Source of the DNA: Mycobacterium pinniadriaticum | GTDB lineage: Bacteria; Actinomycetota; Actinomycetes; Mycobacteriales; Mycobacteriaceae | DNA: 64,000 nt | Direction of reading: 5' to 3' | Assembly: GCF_026242045.1 (NCBI RefSeq) | Contig: NZ_JAPJDO010000010.1 | Coordinates: forward strand, 62,001-126,000 | Part shown: piece after piece, positions 53,171-62,600 of the stretch | How positions within the stretch are numbered: position 1 is the first letter of the stretch | Layout of the letters: each line of letters begins with the position of its first letter | Position numbers and translations under genes: made by a program | Notes under the pieces: model-generated | The model's input: only the letters and a program-made list of their open reading frames with translations | Database searches by the model: none | Told to the model about the DNA's origin: nothing

Positions 53171-53575
53171 ATGTCGGGTGACATTTCGGTTCGCTCCACG
53201 TCTTACGCGGTCGACAATCGCGCGTGGCTCATTGGAACCCACGGCGTCGATCTGACACCGAGTGTGACGCTGGATATCTCGAAGTTCACGAAGAACACGC
53301 ACTACCCGAACGGGTTCATCATGTCCGGGACGCCGCTGGGAATCGTGACCGCAACGAATCTGTACGGGCCATACGACGGCGCCGCGGTCGATGGCCGCGA
53401 CGTGTGCCGTGGTCTGCTGTTCAGCTTCGTGCGCGCAATCGACCCGGCCAACGGCAACACGTTGGTCAAGGTCAGCGGTGCACGGTTCGTGCACGGCGCC
53501 GTCAAGGAGTCGAAGTTGCCGATCGCGATCGACGCGAACGGCAAGGCCGACCTGCCCCTGATCGTCTGGCTGTAA
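53171..53575 (+). CDS. Head decoration protein
   Basis: 134 residues with AGGAG upstream. Between scaffold and major capsid, with FIMSGTPLGIVTATNLYGPY and GLLFSFVRAI typical of lambda gpD-type trimeric decoration proteins that stabilise the expanded capsid. Confidence 0.83.
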   Translation: MSGDISVRSTSYAVDNRAWLIGTHGVDLTPSVTLDISKFTKNTHYPNGFIMSGTPLGIVTATNLYGPYDGAAVDGRDVCRGLLFSFVRAIDPANGNTLVKVSGARFVHGAVKESKLPIAIDANGKADLPLIVWL

Positions 53576-53590
53576 GGGAAGGACTGAACC

Positions 53591-54637
53591 ATGGCAATCG
53601 TTTTCGATGACCAGTCCGTCAACCCGGACGCCATCACCACATTCATCCGGAACATTCCGATCCCGGCCGGCAACGTGCTGGAGTCGCTGTTCCCGACGCG
53701 GTTCTTCGACACCAACCGGATCGACTGGGCGGAGTTCGTCAAGACGAACCGCACCGCGGCCTACCGGTCGTTCGACGGTCTGATCCACGTGTCGGCGCGA
53801 GACGCCGGCTCGGGGAAGTACGTCGAGCTGATCCCGTTCAGCGACTCGCTGAACAAGGGCGAGTACGAGCGGATCGTCGAGGAGATCGCCCGCCTGGGCG
53901 GCACCAACGCGGCCGCGAAGACCCGTGCTGCCTACAACGACGCCGAGCGACTGACGGGCACGATGCACAACCGCATCGAGCTCGCCTGGGGCGACGTGCT
54001 CGACGACGGCAAGCTGACCATCGACGAAGGCGGCTTCCAGGGCGAGGCCGACTACGGTGTGCCGGCGAACCAGATCACCGCGCCGGCTGGTGCGACGTGG
54101 ACGGACGCGAACGCGGCCACGGCCGTTCCGTTGACCGACCTGGACGCGTGGCAGGAAGTCCGCATCGCCAACGGGTATCCCCGCGCTGGCAAGATGATCA
54201 TGTCCCGCGCGCGGCGCAGCATCTTGCGCCGGAACAAGGAGATCATCGACGCGGTCTACGGTTCGACCGCCGGCCGAACGATGGTCACCCTCGCCGAGCT
54301 GAACGGCCTCCTCGAATCCGAGGATCTGCCGGTGCCGGTCATCTACGACACGATGCTCAACGTCGAAGGTGTCGACACCCGCGTGTTCGCGGCCGACAAG
54401 GTGGCGCTGGTCCCCGACGATCCGGGCCAGCTCGGGTTCATGGCGTTCGGTCTCTCCGCGACCGCCCTGGAGCTCGCCAAGTCGGGTCAGTCGGAGATGA
54501 CGTTCGGCGATGCTTCCGGCATCATCGGTGTCGTCGAGAAGGTCGGCCCGCCATACCGGGAGTTCACCTTCGTCGACGCTGTCGGCATGCCGGTGCTCAC
54601 CAACGCCGGCCTGCTCACCGTGGCGGACGTGGCCTGA
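53591..54637 (+). CDS. Major capsid protein (phage capsid family E)
   Basis: 348 residues, AAGGAC upstream. HK97-fold family E (lambda gpE type): LFPTRFFDTNRIDWAEF near the N-terminus, GEYERIVEEIARLGGTNAAA, and AGKMIMSRARRSILRRNKEI. Length normal; no cleaved delta domain evident. Confidence 0.93.
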   Translation: MAIVFDDQSVNPDAITTFIRNIPIPAGNVLESLFPTRFFDTNRIDWAEFVKTNRTAAYRSFDGLIHVSARDAGSGKYVELIPFSDSLNKGEYERIVEEIARLGGTNAAAKTRAAYNDAERLTGTMHNRIELAWGDVLDDGKLTIDEGGFQGEADYGVPANQITAPAGATWTDANAATAVPLTDLDAWQEVRIANGYPRAGKMIMSRARRSILRRNKEIIDAVYGSTAGRTMVTLAELNGLLESEDLPVPVIYDTMLNVEGVDTRVFAADKVALVPDDPGQLGFMAFGLSATALELAKSGQSEMTFGDASGIIGVVEKVGPPYREFTFVDAVGMPVLTNAGLLTVADVA

Positions 54638-54987
54638 TGTCCGGCCTGGTGACGCACGTTTCCGTGCGCGACGACAACGGGACGGTGCATTCGTTCGGTC
54701 CGGGCAGCGATGTGCCGGCCTGGGCGAAGGCGAAGATCACCAACCCGAAGGTGTGGGAAGGCGGCGACGACGTCGCCGCCGACCCGACCCCCGGCGGTGA
54801 CCAGGGCAGCAGCTCCTCCGGTGGTGGTGGCGATGTCGAGCCGCCACCGCTGGGTGGTGCCGGTTCGGGGCGCGACCACTGGGCCGACTACGCAGCCAAC
54901 TTCGCTGACAAGGTGACGATCAGCGAAGACGACAAGCGCGACGACATCGTCGACAAGCTGCGGGAAGCCGGCATCCGGGTCGAATGA
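54637..54987 (+). CDS. Small head protein with disordered centre
   Basis: 116 residues, ATG overlapping the capsid stop. N-terminal VSVRDDNGTVHSFGPGSDVP, central Gly/Ser/Pro linker, C-terminal KVTISEDDKRDDIVDKLREA, a short SAP/Rho-N-like helical motif. Common immediately after the capsid gene in actinophages; role in the head-tail joint unknown. Confidence 0.78.
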   Translation: MSGLVTHVSVRDDNGTVHSFGPGSDVPAWAKAKITNPKVWEGGDDVAADPTPGGDQGSSSSGGGGDVEPPPLGGAGSGRDHWADYAANFADKVTISEDDKRDDIVDKLREAGIRVE

Positions 54988-55454
54988 CCACGCCATCGCC
55001 TCCCGACGGCGGCAAGTTCGTCACCTTCGCTCAGGTGGAGGCCCGGTTCGAAGGGGGATCATTCCCCGCGGACCGGGCCTCCATAGTGAAGTGGAGGATC
55101 CTCGACGTCGAGGACGAGCTGATGGGTCTCGTCCCGTCGCTACGGGAACTCGATCCTACCGCCGACCCGGAGTCCAGCGATCCGGTTGTTGCAGCGGCCG
55201 GTGTCCGGGTCGGAAAGGTTCAGCGGCTCGTCATCGACAAAGTGCTTGACCTGTACCGAAACCCGGATGGGGCGACGTCAGTCAATTCCGGGATGGACGG
55301 CTTCAACGAGGTCCGCGGTTACAGCCAGAACCGGAAGCGGTCCGGGGTCGGCATCACCTTCACCGATGAGGAGCTGAACAGGGTTCGGCTGCCGCGCAGA
55401 AAGCGACCGCCGCTGGGCACGTTGGGTGCCCGGCCGTGGGGAGTTCCGTGCTGA
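54984..55454 (+). CDS. Head-tail connector (Gp19/Gp15-like adaptor)
   Basis: 156 residues. FVTFAQVEARFEGGSFPADR, KWRILDVEDELMGLVPSL and VQRLVIDKVLDLYRNPDG follow the adaptor pattern; ends in a basic FTDEELNRVRLPRRKR. Binds under the portal. Confidence 0.85.
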   Translation: MTTPSPPDGGKFVTFAQVEARFEGGSFPADRASIVKWRILDVEDELMGLVPSLRELDPTADPESSDPVVAAAGVRVGKVQRLVIDKVLDLYRNPDGATSVNSGMDGFNEVRGYSQNRKRSGVGITFTDEELNRVRLPRRKRPPLGTLGARPWGVPC

Positions 55455-55774
55455 GACTCCGCTACCGGGCAGTTCAGCTCGAGCGCGCCGATGTCAACTT
55501 CGGCGACGTCACCTACACAGCGGACGGGACAGTCGACGCCTGCTGGTCGCTGGAATCCCCACGGCAGGTTCAGACGACAACCGGCGCCGCGTGGGTGCAG
55601 GACGGACGCCTGTATATGCGCCGCGATGATCCAAAACGACTCGGCCACAAGGACAAAGTGAAGTTGCCCGAAGGGGACTTCACGGTCGTCGGGCCGGTGC
55701 AGCAAGACCAGAACCATCCCATGAATGACCACGACTTCGGTGTGGTCCGCTACCACATCACGAACGGGGGTTGA
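55448..55774 (+). CDS. Head-tail stopper-like protein
   Basis: 108 residues from the GTG at 55448 overlapping the adaptor stop; an in-frame GTG at 55436 is possible. Beta-rich (GAAWVQDGRLYMRRDDPKRL, GDFTVVGPVQQDQN). Second connector by order and size. Confidence 0.78.
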   Translation: MLRLRYRAVQLERADVNFGDVTYTADGTVDACWSLESPRQVQTTTGAAWVQDGRLYMRRDDPKRLGHKDKVKLPEGDFTVVGPVQQDQNHPMNDHDFGVVRYHITNGG

Positions 55775-55777
55775 CCT

Positions 55778-56146
55778 GTGCAGTGCGACATTCCGTTCAA
55801 CCCGAACCCGTTCCTGACGCACTTCTTCCTGTCGCCGGAGTGGGTCAGTGCCGGCCGCCAGGCCGCCGGCCTCGCGCACGACCTGTACGCGGTCACCGTC
55901 GCGCACCAGACCGGCGCGCTGGCCGCATCCGGTCGGATCGACTCGGCGCTGGGTGGTGAGAAGTTCGATCGCGTCGTCTTCGATGTGAGCTTTGGCCACA
56001 ACCTGCCGCGCGGCGGGTACGGCGCAGCACACGAGTTCGGTATCGGTATCCACCCGGAGTCGCGGGTTCCTCCGACCCACTGGATGCCGCAGGACCCGGT
56101 CGACGACTGGGTGAAGGTGCTGGCGATCATGGATTCTCTGCCGTGA
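55778..56146 (+). CDS. HK97 gp10-like neck protein
   Basis: 122 residues, GTG start. LYAVTVAHQTGALAASGRID, then YGAAHEFGIGIHP, the arrangement of the gp10 neck/tail-completion family. Confidence 0.83.
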   Translation: MQCDIPFNPNPFLTHFFLSPEWVSAGRQAAGLAHDLYAVTVAHQTGALAASGRIDSALGGEKFDRVVFDVSFGHNLPRGGYGAAHEFGIGIHPESRVPPTHWMPQDPVDDWVKVLAIMDSLP

Positions 56147-56682
56147 CACTGACTTTCCCGTCGTGGTGGCGTGGCGGGCGGTGGGATGTCGAGCGGCTGG
56201 TCGAGGACCTGTTCACGTTCGAGGAAAACCCCGCGGCGCAGGACCTGTCCGGGCTGATCGTGTGGCCGATGACCACCCCGCTCGATCCGACCGAACGGGA
56301 AGCACACCTGAAGGCCGGCAACGCGTACCTGTTTGCGCATCGCCGCGGTGGCCACGTCGACAAGACCCGGCAGCCGTGGACGGACAAGGTCATCGTCGAC
56401 CTGGCCGCGCTGACGCGGTCGCGCGACATTTCCAACGACCTGATGGCCTACGTCACGGACGTTCTGGCCGAATTCGACGACGGCGGGCTTGTGCATCGCA
56501 AGAATCCGCACCGCTCAGGAGTCTCAGCAACCTTCATGACTGTTCCGGGTGAAGTTGTTGGGCCGCAATTGATTCCGGAACAATTCAGAGATGACCGGCT
56601 GATCCCGGCGACGTGGGAGCTCCACATCGACCGTCCGCAGGGCCTCTCGACCTATCGCGAGGCACTGGGCCTCGACTGGTGA
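56143..56682 (+). CDS. Tail terminator protein
   Basis: 179 residues, GTG start overlapping the previous stop. Contains DLSGLIVWPMTTPLDPTERE and VIVDLAALTRSRDISNDLMA. Order before the major tail protein and the size match tail terminators that cap the tube. Confidence 0.8.
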   Translation: MTLTFPSWWRGGRWDVERLVEDLFTFEENPAAQDLSGLIVWPMTTPLDPTEREAHLKAGNAYLFAHRRGGHVDKTRQPWTDKVIVDLAALTRSRDISNDLMAYVTDVLAEFDDGGLVHRKNPHRSGVSATFMTVPGEVVGPQLIPEQFRDDRLIPATWELHIDRPQGLSTYREALGLDW

Positions 56683-56704
56683 ACAGGTAAAAGGAGCACA
56701 TCCG

Positions 56705-57922
56705 ATGGTTGCAACCAATCCGGACATCACCCGCCGGGACTTGATGTTCGCACCCCGCAAGTTCCGGGTCATGCAGTGGGCGTACAACACGCCGCTGATC
56801 GAGATCGTCCACGACCCGAATACCGGCGCCTTGGTGCTGCCGCCCGACGGCATCACCGTCGGACTGCTGGACAAGCAGCAGGGTGGCCGGCTCGCCAACG
56901 CCGTGCAGATCCAGGACATCCGGTCCCACGGCGAAGGCGGCCCGACGATGCAGCTGCCCACGCAGCGCGACGTCACCGTCGGCCTGCAGCCCCAGGAACT
57001 CTCGAAGATCAACCTCGAGAACTGGTGGGGCATCGACCTGTCCGACATCATCCCGGACGCATCCGGTGGTGTGACGTTCGGTGTCGAGAACCTGCCCGAC
57101 ATCATCCTCAAGCGCACCGTCGTACTGGGCAAGCACGCCTGGAATGGCCTGCCCTACTGGGTGGCCTACGTCGGGAACCGGACCAACGTGTCCCAGCGCA
57201 ACGAGCAGAACTGGCAGGACGCCGACGTGATGGCGTTCCCGTACACCCTGAACTTCCAGGGCGTCGACGAGCTCGACGGCGATCCGATCATCGGCGACAT
57301 CTTCGGTCCGGGATGGCAGGCCGCGCAGGAGGCTGCGGACGCCGGCTTCTACCCGGCCGTGACCGCGCTGGCGATCTCGCCGGACACGCCGACGCTGTCG
57401 CTGGTCGGCACGATCACGCAGCAGTTCACGCTCACCGACTCGAATGGCAACGACCGCACCGTCGGGGCGCTGTGGAAGTCGTCCGACTCGACGAAGGTCA
57501 CCGTCACCCCCGCGGGTCTGGCCACCGCGGTGGCGATCACGCCGGCGCCGGCCAACGAGGTCCAGACGATCACGCTGTCCGGTACGCCGACCGGTACTTA
57601 CCCGGTGCGGTTCAAGGGCAGCGCGTGGTCCTCGCCGATCGCGCCGAACGCGTCCTCGTCGTCGTTGAAGTCGATCCTGGAGGCGCTGTCCACGATCGGT
57701 TCCGGAAACGTCAACGTGGCCGGCACCGCCGGCGGCCCCTACACGGTGACGTTCCAGGGCGCGCTGGCCAACACGCCGGTGCCCACCCTCGAGGTCGACA
57801 ACACCGACCTGTCGGGCGGCGCGGCGGCCGTGTCGATCGCCACTGAGGGTGTGGCGCCGGTGAAGGTCACGGCGAAGGTGCCGGGCTTCGAGGCGTCGGC
57901 CACGGTCACGGTGACCGCCTGA
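56705..57922 (+). CDS. Major tail tube protein with C-terminal Ig-like (Big_2) domain interrupted by an inserted domain
   Basis: 405 residues with AAAGGAG upstream. Tube domain about residues 1-215 (LMFAPRKFRVMQWAYNTPLI, DVMAFPYTLNFQGVDELDG). Then a Big_2-like start (AISPDTPTLSLVGTITQQFT, VTVTPAGLAT), an inserted about 95-residue module (EVQTITLSGTPTGTYPVRFK, GGPYTVTFQGALANTPVPTL), and the end of the Big_2 fold (VKVTAKVPGFEASATVTVTA). Ig-like domains decorate tail tubes and may bind the cell surface. Confidence 0.9.
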   Translation: MVATNPDITRRDLMFAPRKFRVMQWAYNTPLIEIVHDPNTGALVLPPDGITVGLLDKQQGGRLANAVQIQDIRSHGEGGPTMQLPTQRDVTVGLQPQELSKINLENWWGIDLSDIIPDASGGVTFGVENLPDIILKRTVVLGKHAWNGLPYWVAYVGNRTNVSQRNEQNWQDADVMAFPYTLNFQGVDELDGDPIIGDIFGPGWQAAQEAADAGFYPAVTALAISPDTPTLSLVGTITQQFTLTDSNGNDRTVGALWKSSDSTKVTVTPAGLATAVAITPAPANEVQTITLSGTPTGTYPVRFKGSAWSSPIAPNASSSSLKSILEALSTIGSGNVNVAGTAGGPYTVTFQGALANTPVPTLEVDNTDLSGGAAAVSIATEGVAPVKVTAKVPGFEASATVTVTA

Positions 57923-58539
57923 TGGCTGCACGCCGAACAGGTGGGAAGGCTGCCCCGGCCACAGTGCGAGCTGTGGTCGGGGAGCCGACCGGCCGCTGGG
58001 CCGAGATCCGCGCCAAGACGATCTCCGAGGGCAAGGGTGTCGAGCCTTTCGAGATCGCCGAGGGTCTGGTGCTGTACCCGCCGACGCCGGCACGCTCCAG
58101 GGCGATGAACGCGGCGACCATGGCCACTCAAGCTGCGATCGCCGCGGCGGCCAACGCCGTGAGGACCGGGGCGAAGAAGGCGGAGACGGACGAGATCCAA
58201 AAGCAGATGGAGGACTGCGATCGGGCGTACGCCGAAGCTCTGCTCGGCGGCCCCGACGTCCTCGCGCAGGTGGAGGCGTACTTCGCGGACAAGGGACAGT
58301 GGGAGCTCGATCTGCTGCTCGACGCCGTGAAGACCCAATTCCTCCAGCTCCCCGACGATGGAATCTGCCAGCACTGCGGCCAGGTCGTCGATGCGGACGC
58401 GGCGGGAAAAGGCGAAGGATCCTCGACTACATCGACTGCTACTGGGATGAGCTCGAGGCAGACTTCGCCCGATACTGCGGAGGCATCCGCGCCCGCGACT
58501 GGTGCTACGGACGATCCTGGGACGAATTCTTCAACCTAG
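57922..58539 (+). CDS. Tail assembly chaperone, short form (G)
   Basis: 205 residues. Precedes the tape measure gene and carries the slippery site GGGAAAA at 58404-58410. Most ribosomes read through to the stop at 58539, giving a Ser/Thr-rich tail. Chaperone of the tape measure protein during tail assembly. Confidence 0.9.
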   Translation: MAARRTGGKAAPATVRAVVGEPTGRWAEIRAKTISEGKGVEPFEIAEGLVLYPPTPARSRAMNAATMATQAAIAAAANAVRTGAKKAETDEIQKQMEDCDRAYAEALLGGPDVLAQVEAYFADKGQWELDLLLDAVKTQFLQLPDDGICQHCGQVVDADAAGKGEGSSTTSTATGMSSRQTSPDTAEASAPATGATDDPGTNSST

Positions 58540-58883
58540 CCGAGACCGTCGCCCGCATCGAGGGGTCGCGGACGTGGTCGGCGATGCTGCGCGACCCGCG
58601 ATTGCGGGAGTCGTTCAAGAAGATTCGCGCAGAGCAACTCGAGATTCTCGACGGCAAGCTGCCGCGTCCGGAGCTCGACGGGTACAGCCGCGAGGTCAGT
58701 GAGCTCCACAAGTTGCACGTCACCATGACCCGCGTCCTGCGGGCGGTGTCGAAGAACAACGCGATCCCGCTTCCCGAGGGTCCGGTGTTCCCGGGCGAAG
58801 AGATCGACGCCGAGCTGGATACCGAGTACGTCGACGACCTCGATGGCGACATCGAGGCCGCGATGGGCCGGTCAGTGACATAA
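57922..58883 (+). CDS. Tail assembly chaperone fusion (G-T) made by -1 frameshift
   Basis: Join of 57922-58410 and 58410-58883, about 320 residues. After slippage on G-GGA-AAA the frame continues RRRILDYIDCYWDELEADFA through to VDDLDGDIEAAMGRSVT. The downstream frame has no start codon of its own at the junction and is clearly protein-coding, so expression must be by the frameshift conserved in long-tailed phages. Confidence 0.9.
58404..58410 (+). promoter_or_regulatory. -1 ribosomal frameshift slippery heptamer
   Basis: G GGA AAA in the zero frame (GGA at 58405, AAA at 58408) fits X-XXY-YYZ; re-pairing gives GGG AAA and the next codon starts at 58410. Confidence 0.9.
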
Positions 58884-58889
58884 CCGGGT

Positions 58890-59657
58890 TCAGGCGCAGA
58901 GCGCGGCCGCCCACCGTTCGACGTAGTCGGCGGCCGCGCGCAACCTGACGGGATCGTCGAGCATGAGGCCGATCGCCTTGTTGCAGCGACCACAAAGCAG
59001 GTCACGAACCTTGTTCGTACTGTGACAGTGGTCGATCGAGAGGGTGCGTAGGGTCCCGCGGTGAATGTCGGTCTCCGGCTCACCGCATATGGCACAACGC
59101 GCGTTCTGGGTCTCGAGCTTGTGGAGATACTCTTCGCGCGTGATTCCGAATTTGTAGTTCCTGGCCCTGAACCGTTCACTCGGTGGAGCCTCACGCCACT
59201 TGTCTTGCCAACATGGCTTGCAGTGTGCGTTCAGTCCGTTGGCTTTTCCTCGCGCGGTGAAGAATTCACTTCTCGGCTTGATCTTGTCGCACTTCTTGCA
59301 GTGCTTCACGATCAGGTAGCAGTCGTCACACAAGTCGACAACGCCTTGTCCGTTGAACCGAGTGTCCTTTGATCCGCGGCCACCGGTGATGAATTCGTCG
59401 CGACAGTGCGCACATTGCCTCACCGTGATGCTCCCGCGTTTATCGGGAAGGCATTCGTTGCACAGCGTCTGAAGGCCAGACCGTGCGTGTTTGGACGGGG
59501 CGAACGCTGACTTTAGCGGTGCGTGATTTCGCCAGGTGCACCACTTATGAATTTGGGCACAGCGGTCGCAAAGTTGGTATCTCGCAACGTAGTTGCCACT
59601 GATCACTTCGCGTTCAAAAGCGTGTCCGCACACCGTGCAGACGCATTCCCGCAGCAT
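58890..59657 (-). CDS. Endonuclease VII-like HNH protein, probably a free-standing homing endonuclease
   Basis: 255 residues. Several Cys-pair zinc knuckles in the N-terminal half (CTVCGHAF, CDRCAQ, CNECLP, CAHCRDEF, CDDCYLI, CKKCDKIKPRSEFF), then the recombination endonuclease VII domain: FGITREEYLHKLETQNARCA, CGEPE, SIDHCHSTNKVRDLLCGRCN. It sits on the opposite strand between the tail chaperone and tape measure genes and has visibly lower GC and different codon use from its neighbours, signs of independent acquisition. Confidence 0.88.
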   Translation of the reverse strand: MLRECVCTVCGHAFEREVISGNYVARYQLCDRCAQIHKWCTWRNHAPLKSAFAPSKHARSGLQTLCNECLPDKRGSITVRQCAHCRDEFITGGRGSKDTRFNGQGVVDLCDDCYLIVKHCKKCDKIKPRSEFFTARGKANGLNAHCKPCWQDKWREAPPSERFRARNYKFGITREEYLHKLETQNARCAICGEPETDIHRGTLRTLSIDHCHSTNKVRDLLCGRCNKAIGLMLDDPVRLRAAADYVERWAAALCA

Positions 59658-59698
59658 CTGAACGAGCCTACACGCTGCCTGATTATTCCGCAGGGGAG

Positions 59699-62600
59699 GT
59701 GAAAATTATTCCGGACTTCAGTGCAGGTTCCGCGTCAGTTCGCATCCGCCCGAACGCCGACGATTTCGTCCGCGACCTGACCGCGAAGCTGCGGGCGACC
59801 AAGGATCCGGGGTTCAAGGTCAAGGTCGATGCCGATGTTGCTCCGGCGTCGCGGGAGACCGCGGAGTTCCGGGAGGAGCAGGAACGCCGGTCGGTTGATA
59901 TCGATGTCGACGCCGAAACCGCGGGCGCCACCGCGCACTTGGAGGAGTGGCGGGCTCGTGAAGAGGCGAACCCGATCAACGTCCGCGTCACTGTCGACCA
60001 TCAGCGCGCGGACAACGACCTCCGCCACCTCGAGCAGCGGTTGGAACGTCTGCAGCGTTCGGACTTCCTGAAGCTGAATATCCTCGGCGCTGGCACGCTG
60101 GCAGCGGTCGGCCCGGCCGCTACTGGGTTGGCGGAGCTGGCAGCCAGCCTGCAGCAGGTAGCGCAGGCGGGCCTGCTCGTGCCGGGTGCGCTCGCGGCGA
60201 CCAGCGCGTCGATCGGCGCGCTGGTCCTCGGCCTGTCCGGTATCCCGACGGCGTACAAGGCGATCAGCAAGGCGTCGCAGACCGCGGCCGAAGACCAGGT
60301 CGCTCAAGCACGCCGCGCCGAGTCCGCGTCGAACAATCTGCGCAACGCAATCGTCGACGAAGCCCAGGCGCGCAGAGACGTCGCGCGGGCCACCGAAGAT
60401 GCGCGGCAACGCCTCGTCGACCTGAACGTCGAGATGCGCGGCGGACTGTTGTCGGAGTCCCGCGCTATCCTGCAGGCCCAGCAGGCGCGGGAACGTCTGG
60501 CGCAGGGCAAGTTCACCGACGTCCGTGACGCACTGCTCGATGTGCAGGAGGCGGATCAGCGCGTCCTCGAGGTGCAAACCCGGAACGCTGAGAGGGCCAA
60601 CGAACTGGCCGACGCCAACAAGAAGGGTGTCGCGAACTCGGACCTGGTGACCGCGGCCTCCGAACGCCTGACGCGGGCGCAGCAGCAGGTCTCCCAGGCG
60701 CAGGGCGACGTTGCTGACGCGGCGAACAAGATGTCGGCATCCCAGCGGGCGGTCAAGGTGGCCATGGACCAGCTGTCGCCGAACGCGCGCAAGCTGGTTC
60801 AAACGCTCATCGACATGAAGCCGGCGTTCGACGACCTCCGCGCATCCGTCTCTGAGCCGATGTTGGAAGGCAAAGCCGAGGAGTTCCAGCACTTCTACGA
60901 AACCGTCGAGCCGACGATCAAGGCCGGCGGGGCGAAGATCGGAAAGGCTTGGAACAGCAACATCTCCGCGCTGTTCAACTCGCTCGGCTCCGACAACACT
61001 CGGAGCCTGATCGACCGGATCCTCGGCAACACCGCGGAGGCGCAGACGAAGTGGTCGGCCGCGATCGACCCGATCGTGCGGGTCGTCGGAACACTGTCGG
61101 CAGCCGGCTCCGACGTGCTGCCGCGCCTGGCCGACGCCGTCACGACGGTGTCGACACGGTTCGCGAACCTCTTCGAGCAAGCCGACAAGGACGGTCGGCT
61201 CGATAAGTGGATCAACGACGGTCTGACGGGAATGACTCTGCTCGGGCGGACTACCGAGAACTTCGGTACGAGCTTCACCGCGATCACCCGCGCGGCGGGC
61301 CGCGACGGCGGCCGCACATTCTTGCAGTGGCTGGAGCAGGCCACGGGCCGGATGTCGACGTTCCTGAATTCTGTTGAGGGACAGAACAAGGTTGCGGAGT
61401 TTTTCGCCGAGGGCCGGCGCACCGCGGCGGAGTTCAAGCCGCTGCTGGAAGAACTCCCCGGCATCTTCCACTCGCTGCGCGAGGCGTCGCAAAACTACTT
61501 CGGCGGGATACTGCCGCTGCTGACCAAGGCCGCGGACCTGCTGAACAAGCATCCCGGCCTCGTCGAAGCCGTCCTGACCGCGTATCTCGGGTGGAAGACC
61601 ATTCAGCCGATCGTCGGGGGGATTTCGTCGGCTCTCGGCGGTGTGTCAACGGGGCTGACCAACGTCAGCACTGGTTTCTACACGACCCGCGACAGCGCGA
61701 AACGCGCGATGAAGGACGTCGACGACGTTTTCACCAAAGCGGGTCGTCCATCTGGGTCGGGGATGGCGAAGTTCTCCGGCGCGCTGTCCGCATTGGGCGG
61801 CGCAACCGGACCGCTGATGCTGATCAGCACGGCGGCCATCCCCGCGCTCATGGGAGCACTGGACAAGCTCGACGAAAAGCACAGGGAATCCGCCGCGATC
61901 GCCCGGCAATTCGAGCAGGACGAACGCACCCTCGAAGCAACCCTGGACCGGGTCACCGGGAAAGTCACCGCTGCGACACGCGAACAAGCTATCCGGTCGG
62001 CGCGTGACTACAACCCGAACGGTCCCGGAGCGGGCATCGACGGAATCTCGAAGGGCAACGCCGTCTCCGCGGCGACCTCACTCGGCATTGCACCCGACCT
62101 CTACGCCGACGCGCTCGTGGGCAAGCCGGAAGCAGTTGGGCAGGTCCGAGACATCCTGATCAAGAACAATCTCCTCCCGGAGATCACCGCGAATCAGGAA
62201 CTAGGGCAGCGGTTTACCGACATCCGCGGTGCAACACAGGACCGTCTCACCAACGACGACATCATCAACGCCCTGCTGGGTCAGCGCGACGCAGTCGCCA
62301 AGTACAACCGGGCATTCGAAGGGACCGGCATCGAGTCGACCACCGGCAAGTACTCGCTGGCCGAGATCGCCCTGATGCTGTCGCAGACCGGTCGCGCGTC
62401 GATCCTGTCAGGCGGAGCGCTGAACCGCAGCCTCGACGCGCTGCCAGGAGCGGCCGCAGGAGCGCTGCAGCAGAACCAGGCCGACCAGGGGCGCTGGCGG
62501 CTCACGCCGGCCGGATCGAGCTTCTTCGGCGGCAACTTCCAGGTCGGCTCCGACGGCGCGAACGCCAGCGTCGTCATCCCGGGAGACGCGCTGACTGCGA

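Noticed and set aside
59735-61552. 605-codon minus-strand ORF within the tape measure gene
   Set aside because: Shadow frame; the plus strand reads a continuous tape measure protein across it.
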